DNA of 64,000 nucleotides from Marinirhabdus sp050859505 (GCF_050859505.1 NZ_CP193934.1:3162001-3226000), one strand, 5' to 3'; positions 8,387-17,194 are shown, counted from the stretch's first letter. Made by a program: numbers and translations. The notes: a model not told the origin generated them from the letters alone.

Positions 8387-10384
8387 TTATTTAGAGGTTC
8401 TTTCTTTATGATTTTTAATTCCTTCTTCCAGCCAAAACAGGTACTCGTCCGCATCTGGCGTGTATCCCACAGGCTTGTTGAGAAGGTTGTAGTTTGCATC
8501 CATTAACACGTAATAAGGTTGCGAGTTATTCTGAAAGTTGACAGTTTGAAAGGTTGCCCACTTATCGCCTATCGTTTTAATAGGTTTCGTATCCCCAGAA
8601 GCTTTCAAAAAGTTGAAACGTTCTTCTTGTGGTAATTCTTTCCTATCATCTACGTATAATGAAATAAGGATGTAGTCTTCATTTATAGTGCTGAAGATAT
8701 CTTCACGGCTCCATACCTGCTCTTCCATTTTACGACAGTTTACACATGCCCAACCTGTAAAATCTATCATTACAGGTTTCCCGGAAGCTTTTGCAGCAGC
8801 AATACCTTCATCAAAATCTTTGTAGGCATTCAGTCCTAAGGGAGCTTCCGTATCTTTATCGTAAACGCTATAAAACAAAGGAGGTGGAAAACCACTCAAC
8901 AGTTTTAAATTGGCGTAGCTGGAATTTGTTAGTCCAGGAATTAAGTATAATAAAAATGCAAAAGTGGCAACACCAACAACTACATTTCCTATTGGCGGTT
9001 TACGTTTGGGTCCATCGTGCGGAAAGCGAATAATACCAAATAAATACAAGACCATCCCGAGCGCACAAACAATCCAGATACCTATAAATATCTCACGTTT
9101 TAAAATTCCCCAGTGTTCTACCAGATCTGCATTTGATAAAAACTTGAACGCGAGTCCTAATTCAATAAAACCGAGTACTACTTTAACCGTATTTAACCAA
9201 CCGCCACTTTTTGGCAAGGTATTGAGCCAGTTTGGAAATAATGCGAAAAGGGCAAATGGCAACGCCAACGCCAGTCCAAAACCTCCCATTCCCATGGTTA
9301 ACTGCCACGCACCACCATCGCTGGTAAGCGAACCTCCCAATAAGGATCCCAAAATAGGTCCTGTACAAGAAAATGAAACAATAGCAAGGGTTAGCGCCAT
9401 AAAGAAAATACCTACGAAACCACCAATACTATTGGCTTTATCGTCCATTTTGGCACTCCAGGATTGTGGTAACGTAATTTCGTAATAGCCAAAGAAGGAA
9501 AATGCGAAGACTATAAAAATGACAAAAAAGATAATGTTAAGCGTGACATTTGTAGAAATATTATTTAAAATTTCCGGGTCTAGCGAGTCCAGTAAATGAA
9601 ATGGAATACTCAGAATTACATAAATCAAGAAAATAAAAAGTCCGTAGAGAACCGCGTTAAACAAACCTTTCTTTTTATCCTTCGCACTCTTGGTGAAAAA
9701 GGATACCGTTAACGGAATCATAGGAAATACACAGGGTGTCAACAAAGCAATTAAACCTCCAACAAATCCTAGTAAAAAGATGGTAAAGTAGCTTTTTTCT
9801 GAACTCTCACTCTCGTCTTTAAACTCTTCTTTTCCTCCTACCTCAATGGTTAATGCGGCCGATTTTTCAAGGTCTTCTTGCGTAATTTCGGCATTAGATT
9901 TTTTAGCGGCTCCGGAGGTAAGGTCTATTTCAAAAATCTCGGTGTTAGGTGCCAGGCATTGTTCATCATCACAAACAGAGTAAAAAACTTCCACAACAAG
10001 CTTTACGCCTTCTGGGTTTATCACTTTAATGGGTTGAATAAACATCACTTTGTCTTCAAAAAACTTTACATCTATGTTAAAAACAGGGTCAAAAACAACA
10101 GGAACATCAGGTTCTTGTGTTTTTCCACGAAGTGTATATGTTTCTGGCGTTGCATTAAACGTAAATTTGGTTGGAATGGGACCTTCAAATTCTTCACCAA
10201 ACTGTGTTTGACTGTATAGATGCCATCCTGCTTCCAGTTCCGCTTGAATTAAAATATTGTAGTCTGTATCCGACTCTTTTTCAAGGCTCACCTTCCATTC
10301 TACGGGATCTAAAAGACCATTTTGAGCTTGTATGGTTTGTAGGCATGCTAGAATTAAAAAAAGTGCTGAGAGAAATCTTTTCAT
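8387..10384 (-). CDS. dsbD: DsbD-family thiol:disulfide interchange protein
   Basis: Inner-membrane protein passing electrons from cytosolic thioredoxin to periplasmic disulfide proteins. Order: signal peptide (1-20), N-terminal DsbD-alpha-like periplasmic domain (about 25-170), eight or so membrane segments of the DsbD-beta/CcdA type (about 195-490) with cysteines in LLTPCVFPMIP and VSFSCTGPIL, then a C-terminal thioredoxin domain with CVNC at 547-550. The 665 residues are typical for Bacteroidota DsbD. Its ATG overlaps the tilS stop by one base (TAATG), which suggests translational coupling. Confidence 0.92.
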   Translation of the reverse strand: MKRFLSALFLILACLQTIQAQNGLLDPVEWKVSLEKESDTDYNILIQAELEAGWHLYSQTQFGEEFEGPIPTKFTFNATPETYTLRGKTQEPDVPVVFDPVFNIDVKFFEDKVMFIQPIKVINPEGVKLVVEVFYSVCDDEQCLAPNTEIFEIDLTSGAAKKSNAEITQEDLEKSAALTIEVGGKEEFKDESESSEKSYFTIFLLGFVGGLIALLTPCVFPMIPLTVSFFTKSAKDKKKGLFNAVLYGLFIFLIYVILSIPFHLLDSLDPEILNNISTNVTLNIIFFVIFIVFAFSFFGYYEITLPQSWSAKMDDKANSIGGFVGIFFMALTLAIVSFSCTGPILGSLLGGSLTSDGGAWQLTMGMGGFGLALALPFALFALFPNWLNTLPKSGGWLNTVKVVLGFIELGLAFKFLSNADLVEHWGILKREIFIGIWIVCALGMVLYLFGIIRFPHDGPKRKPPIGNVVVGVATFAFLLYLIPGLTNSSYANLKLLSGFPPPLFYSVYDKDTEAPLGLNAYKDFDEGIAAAKASGKPVMIDFTGWACVNCRKMEEQVWSREDIFSTINEDYILISLYVDDRKELPQEERFNFLKASGDTKPIKTIGDKWATFQTVNFQNNSQPYYVLMDANYNLLNKPVGYTPDADEYLFWLEEGIKNHKERTSK

Positions 10385-11691
10385 TATATATGAAGGGATA
10401 TTTTTAATAAATTTTCTGTTTGTGGCGTCCTTTTAAAACGGTCGTCCAGGCGATAACCAACTACCCAGACAATGTTGTTTTTACTGCAAAGTAACCACAC
10501 ATTTTCTTTAGCTACCAAAGATACCTTTTCATCTTTAAAAAACTTGCTGAGTTTCTTTTTTCCTTTCATTCCAAAAGGATAAAAATAATCCCCTTCTTTC
10601 CATTTGCGAAGAGTAAGTGGAAATTCAAGCAATTTTGTATCTATAAAAACAGTATGTGCATTTGTAACTTCAAAAGATACATCGGTATCAAAAGTTAAAT
10701 GAAGTGGATTTTTTATTTCTGAAGTTGCTGCTGAAATTTCAAAAATTGAGTTGTTTTCTGTTGTATTTTCAGTTAACAAAAGTACTTCTCTATCTTTTGT
10801 AAGCCTATGTGTTGCCGAAAATACTTCTTTTCCAGATTGTGCTTGTAACAACCTGAAAATATCATTCCAGGCAGTAAATCCAAATGGGTGGAGTAATTCA
10901 TAGAGCAATGCTTCGGTATTAGGAAGCTCCGATATTTTAGCAATATTGAGACTATAGCCCTCTTTGGTTTCAGTAAGAACCAAATTGTACACCAATGCCA
11001 TATAATCTTCAATCAAAGCTTTTGAGGCCGTTAAATGTTGTTGTGTTTTCTGAAAGTTTAACAACGTTTTATCTGATACATTTTTATATTTTGGAAGTAC
11101 CTCTATCCTTAATTGGTTGCGCAGATAATCGGTTTTGGCATTACTGCTGTCTTCCCGCCAATACATATTTTGATCTTTAGCAAACTTCAAAATGTCTTCT
11201 CTAGAAAAAGGGAGTAGGGGTCTTACAATCTTTTCGTTTTGCTTTGGAATTCCCGTTAAACCTTTTAATCCCGTGCCACGAGATAGATTGATAAAAAAAG
11301 TCTCCAAGTCGTCATCTACGTGATGTGCGGTTAAAATATACGTATAATCAAAATTTTCAGCAACTTGTTCAAACCATTGGTAGCGCAATTCCCGAGCTGC
11401 CATTTGGGTGGAAAGCTTATAATCCTTGGCAAACGTTTTGGTATCAAAAGTTTCAGAATAAAAAGGAACCCCTAAAGTTTCTGCAAGATTTTCGGTAAAA
11501 AGGGCATCTCCATCGCTTTCTTTTCCGCGTAATGAAAAATTACAATGAGCAATGGCTATATTATATTTTAGCGTATGTAAGAGATGAGTCAATACCACAC
11601 TGTCCAAACCGCCACTACATGCAACGAGTAATTTGACGTTTTCTAAAAACGGAAAGTTGGTTGAAATGTGTTGTTTAAATTCTGAGCGCAT
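10384..11691 (-). CDS. tilS: tRNA(Ile)-lysidine synthase
   Basis: Converts C34 of the CAU-anticodon tRNA(Ile) to lysidine, using ATP and lysine, so that AUA codons are read as Ile. The N-terminal PP-loop SGGLDS is at residues 26-31, followed by AHCNFSLRGKESD, and AHHVDDDLETFFINLSRG near 140, all TilS hallmarks. The C-terminal part carries the TilS substrate-binding domain (KGKKKLSKFFKDEKV). At 435 residues it is full length. It lies 4 bp behind the DUF3307 gene and overlaps dsbD by one base. Confidence 0.93.
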   Translation of the reverse strand: MRSEFKQHISTNFPFLENVKLLVACSGGLDSVVLTHLLHTLKYNIAIAHCNFSLRGKESDGDALFTENLAETLGVPFYSETFDTKTFAKDYKLSTQMAARELRYQWFEQVAENFDYTYILTAHHVDDDLETFFINLSRGTGLKGLTGIPKQNEKIVRPLLPFSREDILKFAKDQNMYWREDSSNAKTDYLRNQLRIEVLPKYKNVSDKTLLNFQKTQQHLTASKALIEDYMALVYNLVLTETKEGYSLNIAKISELPNTEALLYELLHPFGFTAWNDIFRLLQAQSGKEVFSATHRLTKDREVLLLTENTTENNSIFEISAATSEIKNPLHLTFDTDVSFEVTNAHTVFIDTKLLEFPLTLRKWKEGDYFYPFGMKGKKKLSKFFKDEKVSLVAKENVWLLCSKNNIVWVVGYRLDDRFKRTPQTENLLKISLHI

Positions 11692-11695
11692 GCAT

Positions 11696-12433
11696 TTAAA
11701 TTGCTCCTGCTAAAATACCCAAAACTACGGCAATACCAAAGCTTAGCATGGTACCAATGAGAACATATTCTGTTTTAAGGGTATCTGTGTCTTTGTATCG
11801 CAGTACAGATTTGGCTGCAATTAAAAAACCAACGGCCTGGTATTGACCAATTAATATAAAGGTAAGTGTTAAAATACGTTCTAAAATACCAATTAGTTTT
11901 CCTGCATTTGGAAGTTCGTCCGTACCATCTAAAATTTCGGCTTTTTCCTGTTGCGCAATAGCTACGTCTATTTGTGAAGACCTAAACACTTCTTTTATCA
12001 CAATATTTGCTGGTTTTAGGCAGAGTGCATAGGCAATAACAATGGCGATAAATGTGGCTGAAACGGGCAACTCAAAAAGAGGTTGCAAGCCGTGATACTT
12101 TTCAAAGAATAGCGATACTGCTACAAGTACGATTATATGTAACAACTGATCTATAAAAAAAGCGTATTTCCAAAGCGTAGGATGCTTGTTGGCCTTTGCC
12201 TTAAAACCGTCAATTACATAATGGATGATCGCTATAATCCCCGCTCCAACAAAAAATTTAATTTGAAACGACAACACCCAGGAACACACAAAAACAATTA
12301 ACACGTGTATGGGCAATAACCTACTCTTAAACCCAATGCTGCTTTTTTCGTGAGCCATTTTTTGAGTTTGTAAAAAATAGTCGGCTAATACGTGAGCTAA
12401 AAACTGTAACAGTAAAAACGTTGGGATTTGCAT
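11696..12433 (-). CDS. DUF3307 family integral membrane protein
   Basis: Multi-pass inner-membrane protein of unknown function. The N-terminus LLLQFLAHVLADYFLQTQK fits the DUF3307 signature, and about six hydrophobic segments follow across 245 residues. It lies 2 bp behind satD on the same strand, and in my recollection DUF3307 and SatD genes are often neighbours in Bacteroidota. That makes a membrane partner or effector of SatD the most reasonable idea, but this is inference. Confidence 0.8.
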   Translation of the reverse strand: MQIPTFLLLQFLAHVLADYFLQTQKMAHEKSSIGFKSRLLPIHVLIVFVCSWVLSFQIKFFVGAGIIAIIHYVIDGFKAKANKHPTLWKYAFFIDQLLHIIVLVAVSLFFEKYHGLQPLFELPVSATFIAIVIAYALCLKPANIVIKEVFRSSQIDVAIAQQEKAEILDGTDELPNAGKLIGILERILTLTFILIGQYQAVGFLIAAKSVLRYKDTDTLKTEYVLIGTMLSFGIAVVLGILAGAI

Positions 12434-12435
12434 AG

Positions 12436-13119
12436 TTACTCGGTTAGTGATTCATTAAAATAAGTGACTGCAGTTTCTATGGCATTCCAGCCTACATTGG
12501 TGGAGTGCCTATTTACCACAGATTGGTCTATGCCTAATTTTTTGGCTATGGCGTCTTCATTATGACCTAGTAATTTTAAATATACCACTTCACATTGGCG
12601 TTCGGTTGCTTTGGTAAAAAGTACATCCAATAATTCCAAAATAGCTGTCCATTTTTTATTCATGGCTTCGTCTTTGGAAGCAAAGAACAAAGTATTTTTA
12701 ATCACAATACGTTCTTTATCGTGTGTAGATTTACTATTTATGGTACGTCCCGAAAGGTAGATAGCCTCTCCATCTATCACGCCGTTTTCTGGTTCGAAAC
12801 GGTCTAAAGCTCCGTAGCCAATAGCCAATCGCACGCCGTATTCTTTAAATAGCTTTGCTCTATTTTCAGACTTAGAAGTTTCTATTGAAATAGGAATGGT
12901 CTTCACATAGCTCTTTATCGCCAAACAAGCCTGCATTGCCTCTCCTGCGGTGGGAATGACGCACTCTATATAATCGCCTTTTATAAGGCGACCATAGCTT
13001 TTAAAATGTTTCTTAAGATCTTTTAATAAACGCTCCAAGTGCACTTCTAAAATCTTCTTGTCCGCACTGTCCAAGCTGGTTGAAGATATAATATCACCCG
13101 ATAAAACTGAATAGTTCAC
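12436..13119 (-). CDS. SatD-family protein: cyclase-like N-terminal domain plus C-terminal helix-turn-helix
   Basis: Soluble 227-residue protein. The SatD family was named from a streptococcal acid-tolerance operon; its biochemical role is unclear. Residues 1-130 read like a class III nucleotide-cyclase fold. LSGDIISS (Asp9) resembles the first metal-binding Asp motif, RLIKGDYIECV (Asp49) the second, GVRLAIGYGAL the central strand, and DGEAIYLSGRTINS the motif that in true cyclases carries Asn and Arg (here Tyr and Arg125). Residues about 178-215 (AIAKKLGIDQSVVNRHS) form a helix-turn-helix. Three palindromes and a TATATTTG box sit just upstream, consistent with autoregulation. Whether it binds or makes a nucleotide is unknown. 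Confidence 0.75.
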   Translation of the reverse strand: MNYSVLSGDIISSTSLDSADKKILEVHLERLLKDLKKHFKSYGRLIKGDYIECVIPTAGEAMQACLAIKSYVKTIPISIETSKSENRAKLFKEYGVRLAIGYGALDRFEPENGVIDGEAIYLSGRTINSKSTHDKERIVIKNTLFFASKDEAMNKKWTAILELLDVLFTKATERQCEVVYLKLLGHNEDAIAKKLGIDQSVVNRHSTNVGWNAIETAVTYFNESLTE

Positions 13120-13134
13120 TGTCTTACTTTTTTA

Positions 13135-13142
13135 CAAATATA
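13135..13142 (-). promoter_or_regulatory. Promoter -7 box for satD
   Basis: On the minus strand this reads TATATTTG, a perfect TAnnTTTG. It is 15 bp from the satD ATG, so the leader would be very short. The palindromic repeat array begins 4 bp further upstream and covers the -33 region, where no TTG is seen. Confidence 0.55.
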
Positions 13143-13146
13143 CTAA

Positions 13147-13228
13147 TTTATGTTGTCCAGGGTACATAAAATAGATTTATGTTGTCTAGAGTGCATAAAA
13201 GATGTTTATGTTGTGTGGAGTACATAAA
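13147..13228. repeat. Three palindromic operator-like repeats upstream of satD
   Basis: Three 24-bp copies start at 13147, 13176 and 13205, exactly 29 bp apart. Each has the form TTTATGT-N10-ACATAAA; copies 1 and 3 have perfect 7-bp arms, and copy 2 has one change (GCATAAA). The N10 core is also similar (TGTCCAGGGT, TGTCTAGAGT, TGTGTGGAGT). Inverted symmetry plus regular spacing next to a promoter indicates binding sites for a dimeric regulator. The nearest candidate is SatD's own helix-turn-helix. No protein is encoded here. Confidence 0.75.
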
Positions 13229-13282
13229 TATTTAAAATCACAAAACTCAAGTTTCAAATTAAAAGCTCATCATTGAAGAAGA

Positions 13283-13318
13283 CTTTGCGTCTTTGCGCTT
13301 TAGCGAGACCCTTTAAGG
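13283..13318. repeat. Dispersed intergenic repeat, copy 1
   Basis: Begins CTTTGCGTCTTTGCGCTTTA and ends CCCTTTAAGG. A diverged copy in the same orientation lies at 32415-32449. Repeats of this kind are common in Bacteroidota intergenic regions; function unknown. Confidence 0.5.
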
Positions 13319-13339
13319 CTTGCTGTGCGAAATAAGTTT

Positions 13340-14632
13340 TTATTCCAAAACACTTCTCATAGCCTTCGCTTTCAACAAGCATTCTTCATATTCTGCTTCT
13401 ATGGTAGATTGGGCGGTGATAGCACCTCCTACAGAAAAACTTACATAGTGTTTCAATTCATTATACAAAATACTACGTATGACCACATTAAAATCAAAAT
13501 CGCCGGTGGGCGTAAAGTAACCAACAGTGCCACTATATACCCCCCTTTTGGTATCTTCTAATTTTTCAATAATTTTCATCGCGCTTATTTTGGGAGCACC
13601 CGTCATACTACCCATGGGATATGTATTCTGGATAATTCGTACAGGGGAAAATTCACTTTCAGCTTCGCAGGAGATGGTAGAAATCATTTGGTGTACTTGC
13701 TCAAAACTGTAAATGGCACATAATTCTTCTACAGTAACCGTTCCTTTTTTTGCAATGCGGGAGAGATCGTTACGCACTAAATCTGTGATCATGATATTCT
13801 CGCTACGTTCTTTAGGATCTTTAGCCAAAGCCGCCGCCATTGCTTTGTCTTGTATAGCATTTTGTAATCGTTTGGCAGTTCCCTTAATAGGTTGAGAAAT
13901 AATAGTATTCCCCTCCTTTTTTAGATACCGTTCGGGGGAAGCGGAAAGGACATAGTGATTTTGTAGCTTCAAATAGGTTGCAAAGGGCGCTTTTGAAATT
14001 TCGTTTAAGGATAAAAAGACTTGTTCTGGGTTAATCCTAGTATTTTCGGCATAGAACTCCTGGCAGAAATTAGCTTCATACATATCTCCACGCTCAATGT
14101 GCTGAAGCATCTGCCCTACTTTTTCGGCATAGCTGTCTTTTGAGGTGCGTAGCTTTATTTTTATCTCTTCGGAAGAAGTATCAACTTCAGAAATTTCAGT
14201 TAAAAGGATAGCCTCCCAATCGCTATCCATCTCATCATCTACCATACCTAAATAATGCAACTCTACTTCCGTTTCAGAAAAAAGAAACACTTTCTTGGGC
14301 TGAAAGAAATACAAATCCGGAAAATCTAAACCATCGTAATTTTTAGACGTAAGACGTTCTACATTATTTTTAAGATCATAACTCAGATACCCAAATAACC
14401 AATCCTTTGTAATTTGTTGGTATTCATCTAGTTTTTCAAAACCCTTATGATAATCTGTTTTGATGGCAGTAAAGGCATCCACGGCCAAAATAGCTTGATA
14501 AGAACCGTGTTTTTGTTCGTAAGCATTACTGTCTAACCAAGCCACTTCTTCAAATTGGCTTGCCCAAGACAACAGTTGTTGCTTTAATGTAGTGGTAAGT
14601 TTGGCTGGAATTTTTTTGGTTACGCGCATCAC
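13340..14632 (-). CDS. pabB: Aminodeoxychorismate synthase component I
   Basis: Converts chorismate to 4-amino-4-deoxychorismate, the first step of p-aminobenzoate and folate synthesis. The chorismate-binding domain fills the C-terminal two thirds: GDMYEANFCQEF, SASPERYL, QPIKGTAKR, ENIMITDLVRNDLS and PMGSMTGAPKI. Lys in PIKGT, where anthranilate synthase has Ala, favours PabB over TrpE. Its 430 residues are usual. The start may be the first or second Met. The gene stands alone; the partial class IV aminotransferase at the right edge could supply the PabC step, though it is 49 kb away. Confidence 0.88.
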   Translation of the reverse strand: MMRVTKKIPAKLTTTLKQQLLSWASQFEEVAWLDSNAYEQKHGSYQAILAVDAFTAIKTDYHKGFEKLDEYQQITKDWLFGYLSYDLKNNVERLTSKNYDGLDFPDLYFFQPKKVFLFSETEVELHYLGMVDDEMDSDWEAILLTEISEVDTSSEEIKIKLRTSKDSYAEKVGQMLQHIERGDMYEANFCQEFYAENTRINPEQVFLSLNEISKAPFATYLKLQNHYVLSASPERYLKKEGNTIISQPIKGTAKRLQNAIQDKAMAAALAKDPKERSENIMITDLVRNDLSRIAKKGTVTVEELCAIYSFEQVHQMISTISCEAESEFSPVRIIQNTYPMGSMTGAPKISAMKIIEKLEDTKRGVYSGTVGYFTPTGDFDFNVVIRSILYNELKHYVSFSVGGAITAQSTIEAEYEECLLKAKAMRSVLE

Positions 14633-14655
14633 TTACGAAGGTATTGAAAAAAAGC

Positions 14656-14781
14656 AAAGGTCTCAAAAGGCAACCAAAATGTTAAAGCTAGTGCAGTAAA
14701 AGTTTTAACTTCGGGATTGCCCAAGTAGGTTTCGACTGCGCTCAACCAGACACGTTGATTATTTGACCTTTTGAGACCTTT
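14656..14781. repeat. 126-bp element with 15-bp perfect inverted ends and a REP core
   Basis: AAAGGTCTCAAAAGG at 14656-14670 is exactly complementary to CCTTTTGAGACCTTT at 14767-14781. Between them, 14727-14753 contains a 27-base sequence with GGTTTCGACTGCGCTCAACC that recurs exactly, in inverse orientation, at 61634-61660. The element sits between lpdA and pabB. It could be a miniature mobile element or simply a long stem acting as a terminator behind lpdA. Confidence 0.6.
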
Positions 14782-14803
14782 ACAAAAATTATTTTTGACG
14801 TTG

Positions 14804-16204
14804 TTATATATGCAACGCTCTATCCGCAGTTGCGGCTAAAGCTGCTTCTTTTACAGCTTCGGCGTAGGTTGGGTGTGCGTGGCTCATACGAGCAATATCC
14901 TCTGCACTGGCACGAAACTCCATGGCAACAACTGCTTCAGCAATAAGATCGGCTGCGCGGGCTCCTACCATATGTACGCCCAGCACCTCGTCTGTCTTGG
15001 TATCGCTTAATATTTTTACAAATCCGTCGGTATCTCCACTGGCACGGCTTCTTCCTAAGGCACGCATAGGAAATTGACCAGATTTATAGTCAACTTTGGC
15101 TTCTTTCAACTGTTCTTCGGTTTTCCCTACACTGGCAACTTCTGGCCAGGTATAGACCACTCCTGGAATTAAATTATAATCTATATGTGGTTTTTGACCG
15201 GCGATAATTTCGGCCACTAAAGATCCTTCTTCACTTGCTTTGTGTGCTAGCATGGCACCTCTAATTACATCGCCAATGGCGTAAATATTCTTAACGTTGG
15301 TTTGTAAGTGGTCGTTTACGTCTACTTGTCCGCGTTCAGTAATTTTAACACCGGCATTTTCAGCTTTCAATCCATCTGTGTAGGCTCTTCTTCCTACTGA
15401 AACTAAACAATAATCGCCTGTAAATGTTACTTCTTGATCTTTTTTATCGGTAGCAGTTACGGTAACTTCCTTACCTTTTTTAGAAACTGCTGAAACTTTA
15501 TGAGAAAGGTAAAACTTTACGCCTTGTTTTTTCATCACCTTCATTAACTCCTTACTCTGGGCGCTGTCCATGGTTGGGATAATACGGTCCATATATTCTA
15601 CAACAGAAACCTCAGCACCTAATCTACGGTATACCTGGCCTAATTCCAATCCAATTACGCCACCGCCAATGACAACCATGTGCTTCGGAATTTCTTTTAA
15701 AGTCAATGCTTCGGTTGAAGTAATTACGCGGTCTTTATCTAATTTAATAAATGGCAATGTGGAAGGTTTACTACCCGTAGCAATAATGGTGTGCGTTGCT
15801 TCAATAGTTTGTTTTTTCTCACCCTCTATTTCAATATGTGTTGCATCTTTAAAGCTACCCATACCTGTAAAGACATCGATTTTATTTTTATTCATCAAAA
15901 AATCGACTCCTTTGGTGGTTTGTTCTACCACAGCAGCTTTACGCTCGATCATTTTTTTGAAGTTAATTTTTATCTCTCCCGGAATTTCAATTCCGTGATC
16001 TGAAAAATGTTTGATGGCTTCTTCGTAATGGTGAGAAGAGTCTAACAATGCTTTACTGGGAATACACCCTACATTAAGACAGGTGCCTCCTAAAGTGTTG
16101 TATTTTTCTATGATGGCCGTTTTTAAACCCAACTGTGCGCAACGAATGGCTGCTACATATCCTCCAGGTCCAGAACCTATTACTGCAACGTCGTATTTAG
16201 ACAT
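14804..16204 (-). CDS. lpdA: Dihydrolipoyl dehydrogenase (E3)
   Basis: FAD-dependent E3 subunit that reoxidises dihydrolipoamide of 2-oxoacid dehydrogenase complexes, reducing NAD. N-terminal FAD motif GSGPGGYVAA is at residues 10-19, the redox disulfide Cys42/Cys47 in GGTCLNVGCIPSKAL, the NAD motif VIGGGVIGLELG in the middle, and the active-site His-Glu pair in HAHPTYAEAVKEA near the end. The 466 residues are standard length. No E1 or E2 gene is adjacent. Confidence 0.95.
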   Translation of the reverse strand: MSKYDVAVIGSGPGGYVAAIRCAQLGLKTAIIEKYNTLGGTCLNVGCIPSKALLDSSHHYEEAIKHFSDHGIEIPGEIKINFKKMIERKAAVVEQTTKGVDFLMNKNKIDVFTGMGSFKDATHIEIEGEKKQTIEATHTIIATGSKPSTLPFIKLDKDRVITSTEALTLKEIPKHMVVIGGGVIGLELGQVYRRLGAEVSVVEYMDRIIPTMDSAQSKELMKVMKKQGVKFYLSHKVSAVSKKGKEVTVTATDKKDQEVTFTGDYCLVSVGRRAYTDGLKAENAGVKITERGQVDVNDHLQTNVKNIYAIGDVIRGAMLAHKASEEGSLVAEIIAGQKPHIDYNLIPGVVYTWPEVASVGKTEEQLKEAKVDYKSGQFPMRALGRSRASGDTDGFVKILSDTKTDEVLGVHMVGARAADLIAEAVVAMEFRASAEDIARMSHAHPTYAEAVKEAALAATADRALHI

Positions 16205-16230
16205 ATTTGATGCTTTTTTGAATTGAAATG

Positions 16231-16238
16231 CAAAGGTA
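16231..16238 (-). promoter_or_regulatory. Promoter -7 box for lpdA
   Basis: Minus-strand TACCTTTG, a perfect TAnnTTTG, 27 bp upstream of the lpdA ATG. No TTG is seen at the expected distance. Confidence 0.45.
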
Positions 16239-16435
16239 CTAGTTTGCTTTTAGATTTACGAAGTACGATTACGAATTATAAGAACGCTTTTATAGTTTTG
16301 GTTTGAGGAATAGTAGGATGCGGCAAAGACGAAAGACCCTTTTATTAAAAGAAGAGAAATTTTCTCCGTAAAAACATAAAATTATTACATTATTTTTAAC
16401 CATTTAAACTGCGTATTGCAACTAAACACCAAAAT

Positions 16436-17074
16436 TTATCCAGCTTCCATTCCAGGAAAAGCTAGCATCTGCCCCATCCCTACTGTAAATAACCAATTTC
16501 CATACAAGGCGTGCTCTATGCTCACTGCGGTTGTACTACGAAATTTTAAATACGTATAACCAAAAATAATTCCGCCAATAAATGTGAGGACAAGTACCAA
16601 TGTATTTCTGAAAAATAAATGTGCTAACGAGAACACAATGGCATTTATAAATATAAAAAGTGTTTTATTTTCAAAAAGCGCTTCGTAGCGTTCAAAAAAG
16701 AAAGTACGGTAGATAATTTCCTGAGGCCAAACAGACAGGAAGGTATACACAAAGAGAATTGCAACAAATAATCCCGGCTTGTTTACAGGAACAAAAAACA
16801 ACGCATCTTTATCCAGAAACCAAACATATGCCGTTGTCGTCACAGCCACCACTATAAATGTGACCATAATCCTGCGCCAAAGCGATTTCCAGCAGAGGTT
16901 TTTCTTTATGCGGAAGTTGATATTTTCAGATTTCTTCAACCTGAAGAGAATATACATAAACCCGAATACCACCATTCCTACCTTCACCCAAATATTGAAG
17001 GGTATTGCCAAACTTACAGGTAGCAAAATGAAAAGGATAAAAAACTCTACACCTAAAATCAAAATTCTATTCAT
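16436..17074 (-). CDS. CPBP-family intramembrane protease homologue with altered first motif
   Basis: Polytopic membrane protein of 212 residues with about six hydrophobic segments, related to CAAX-processing and bacteriocin-processing (Abi) proteases. Motif 1 reads QEIIYR at residues 118-123, where active members have EExxxR, so the first Glu is Gln. Motif 2 is present as FSLAHLFFRN, and the third motif position near 194 has N but not the usual H. Activity is therefore uncertain. It stands alone, divergent from the lipoprotein gene at 17195. Confidence 0.7.
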   Translation of the reverse strand: MNRILILGVEFFILFILLPVSLAIPFNIWVKVGMVVFGFMYILFRLKKSENINFRIKKNLCWKSLWRRIMVTFIVVAVTTTAYVWFLDKDALFFVPVNKPGLFVAILFVYTFLSVWPQEIIYRTFFFERYEALFENKTLFIFINAIVFSLAHLFFRNTLVLVLTFIGGIIFGYTYLKFRSTTAVSIEHALYGNWLFTVGMGQMLAFPGMEAG

Positions 17075-17194
17075 ATTGAATCAATATTAGTATTATAAAT
17101 TAATCTTTATTTAACACTTTATTAAGCATTTATCAGTTAAAAAGCATATATTGTCGTCAAAATACAATATAATGCTAATTTAAATAGGCACTAT

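Noticed and set aside
13147..13228. Regular 29-bp repeats that could suggest a small CRISPR array
   Set aside because: The period is 29 bp in total with only 5-bp non-repeated gaps, so there are no spacers, and no cas genes are near. The palindromic arms fit protein-binding sites instead.
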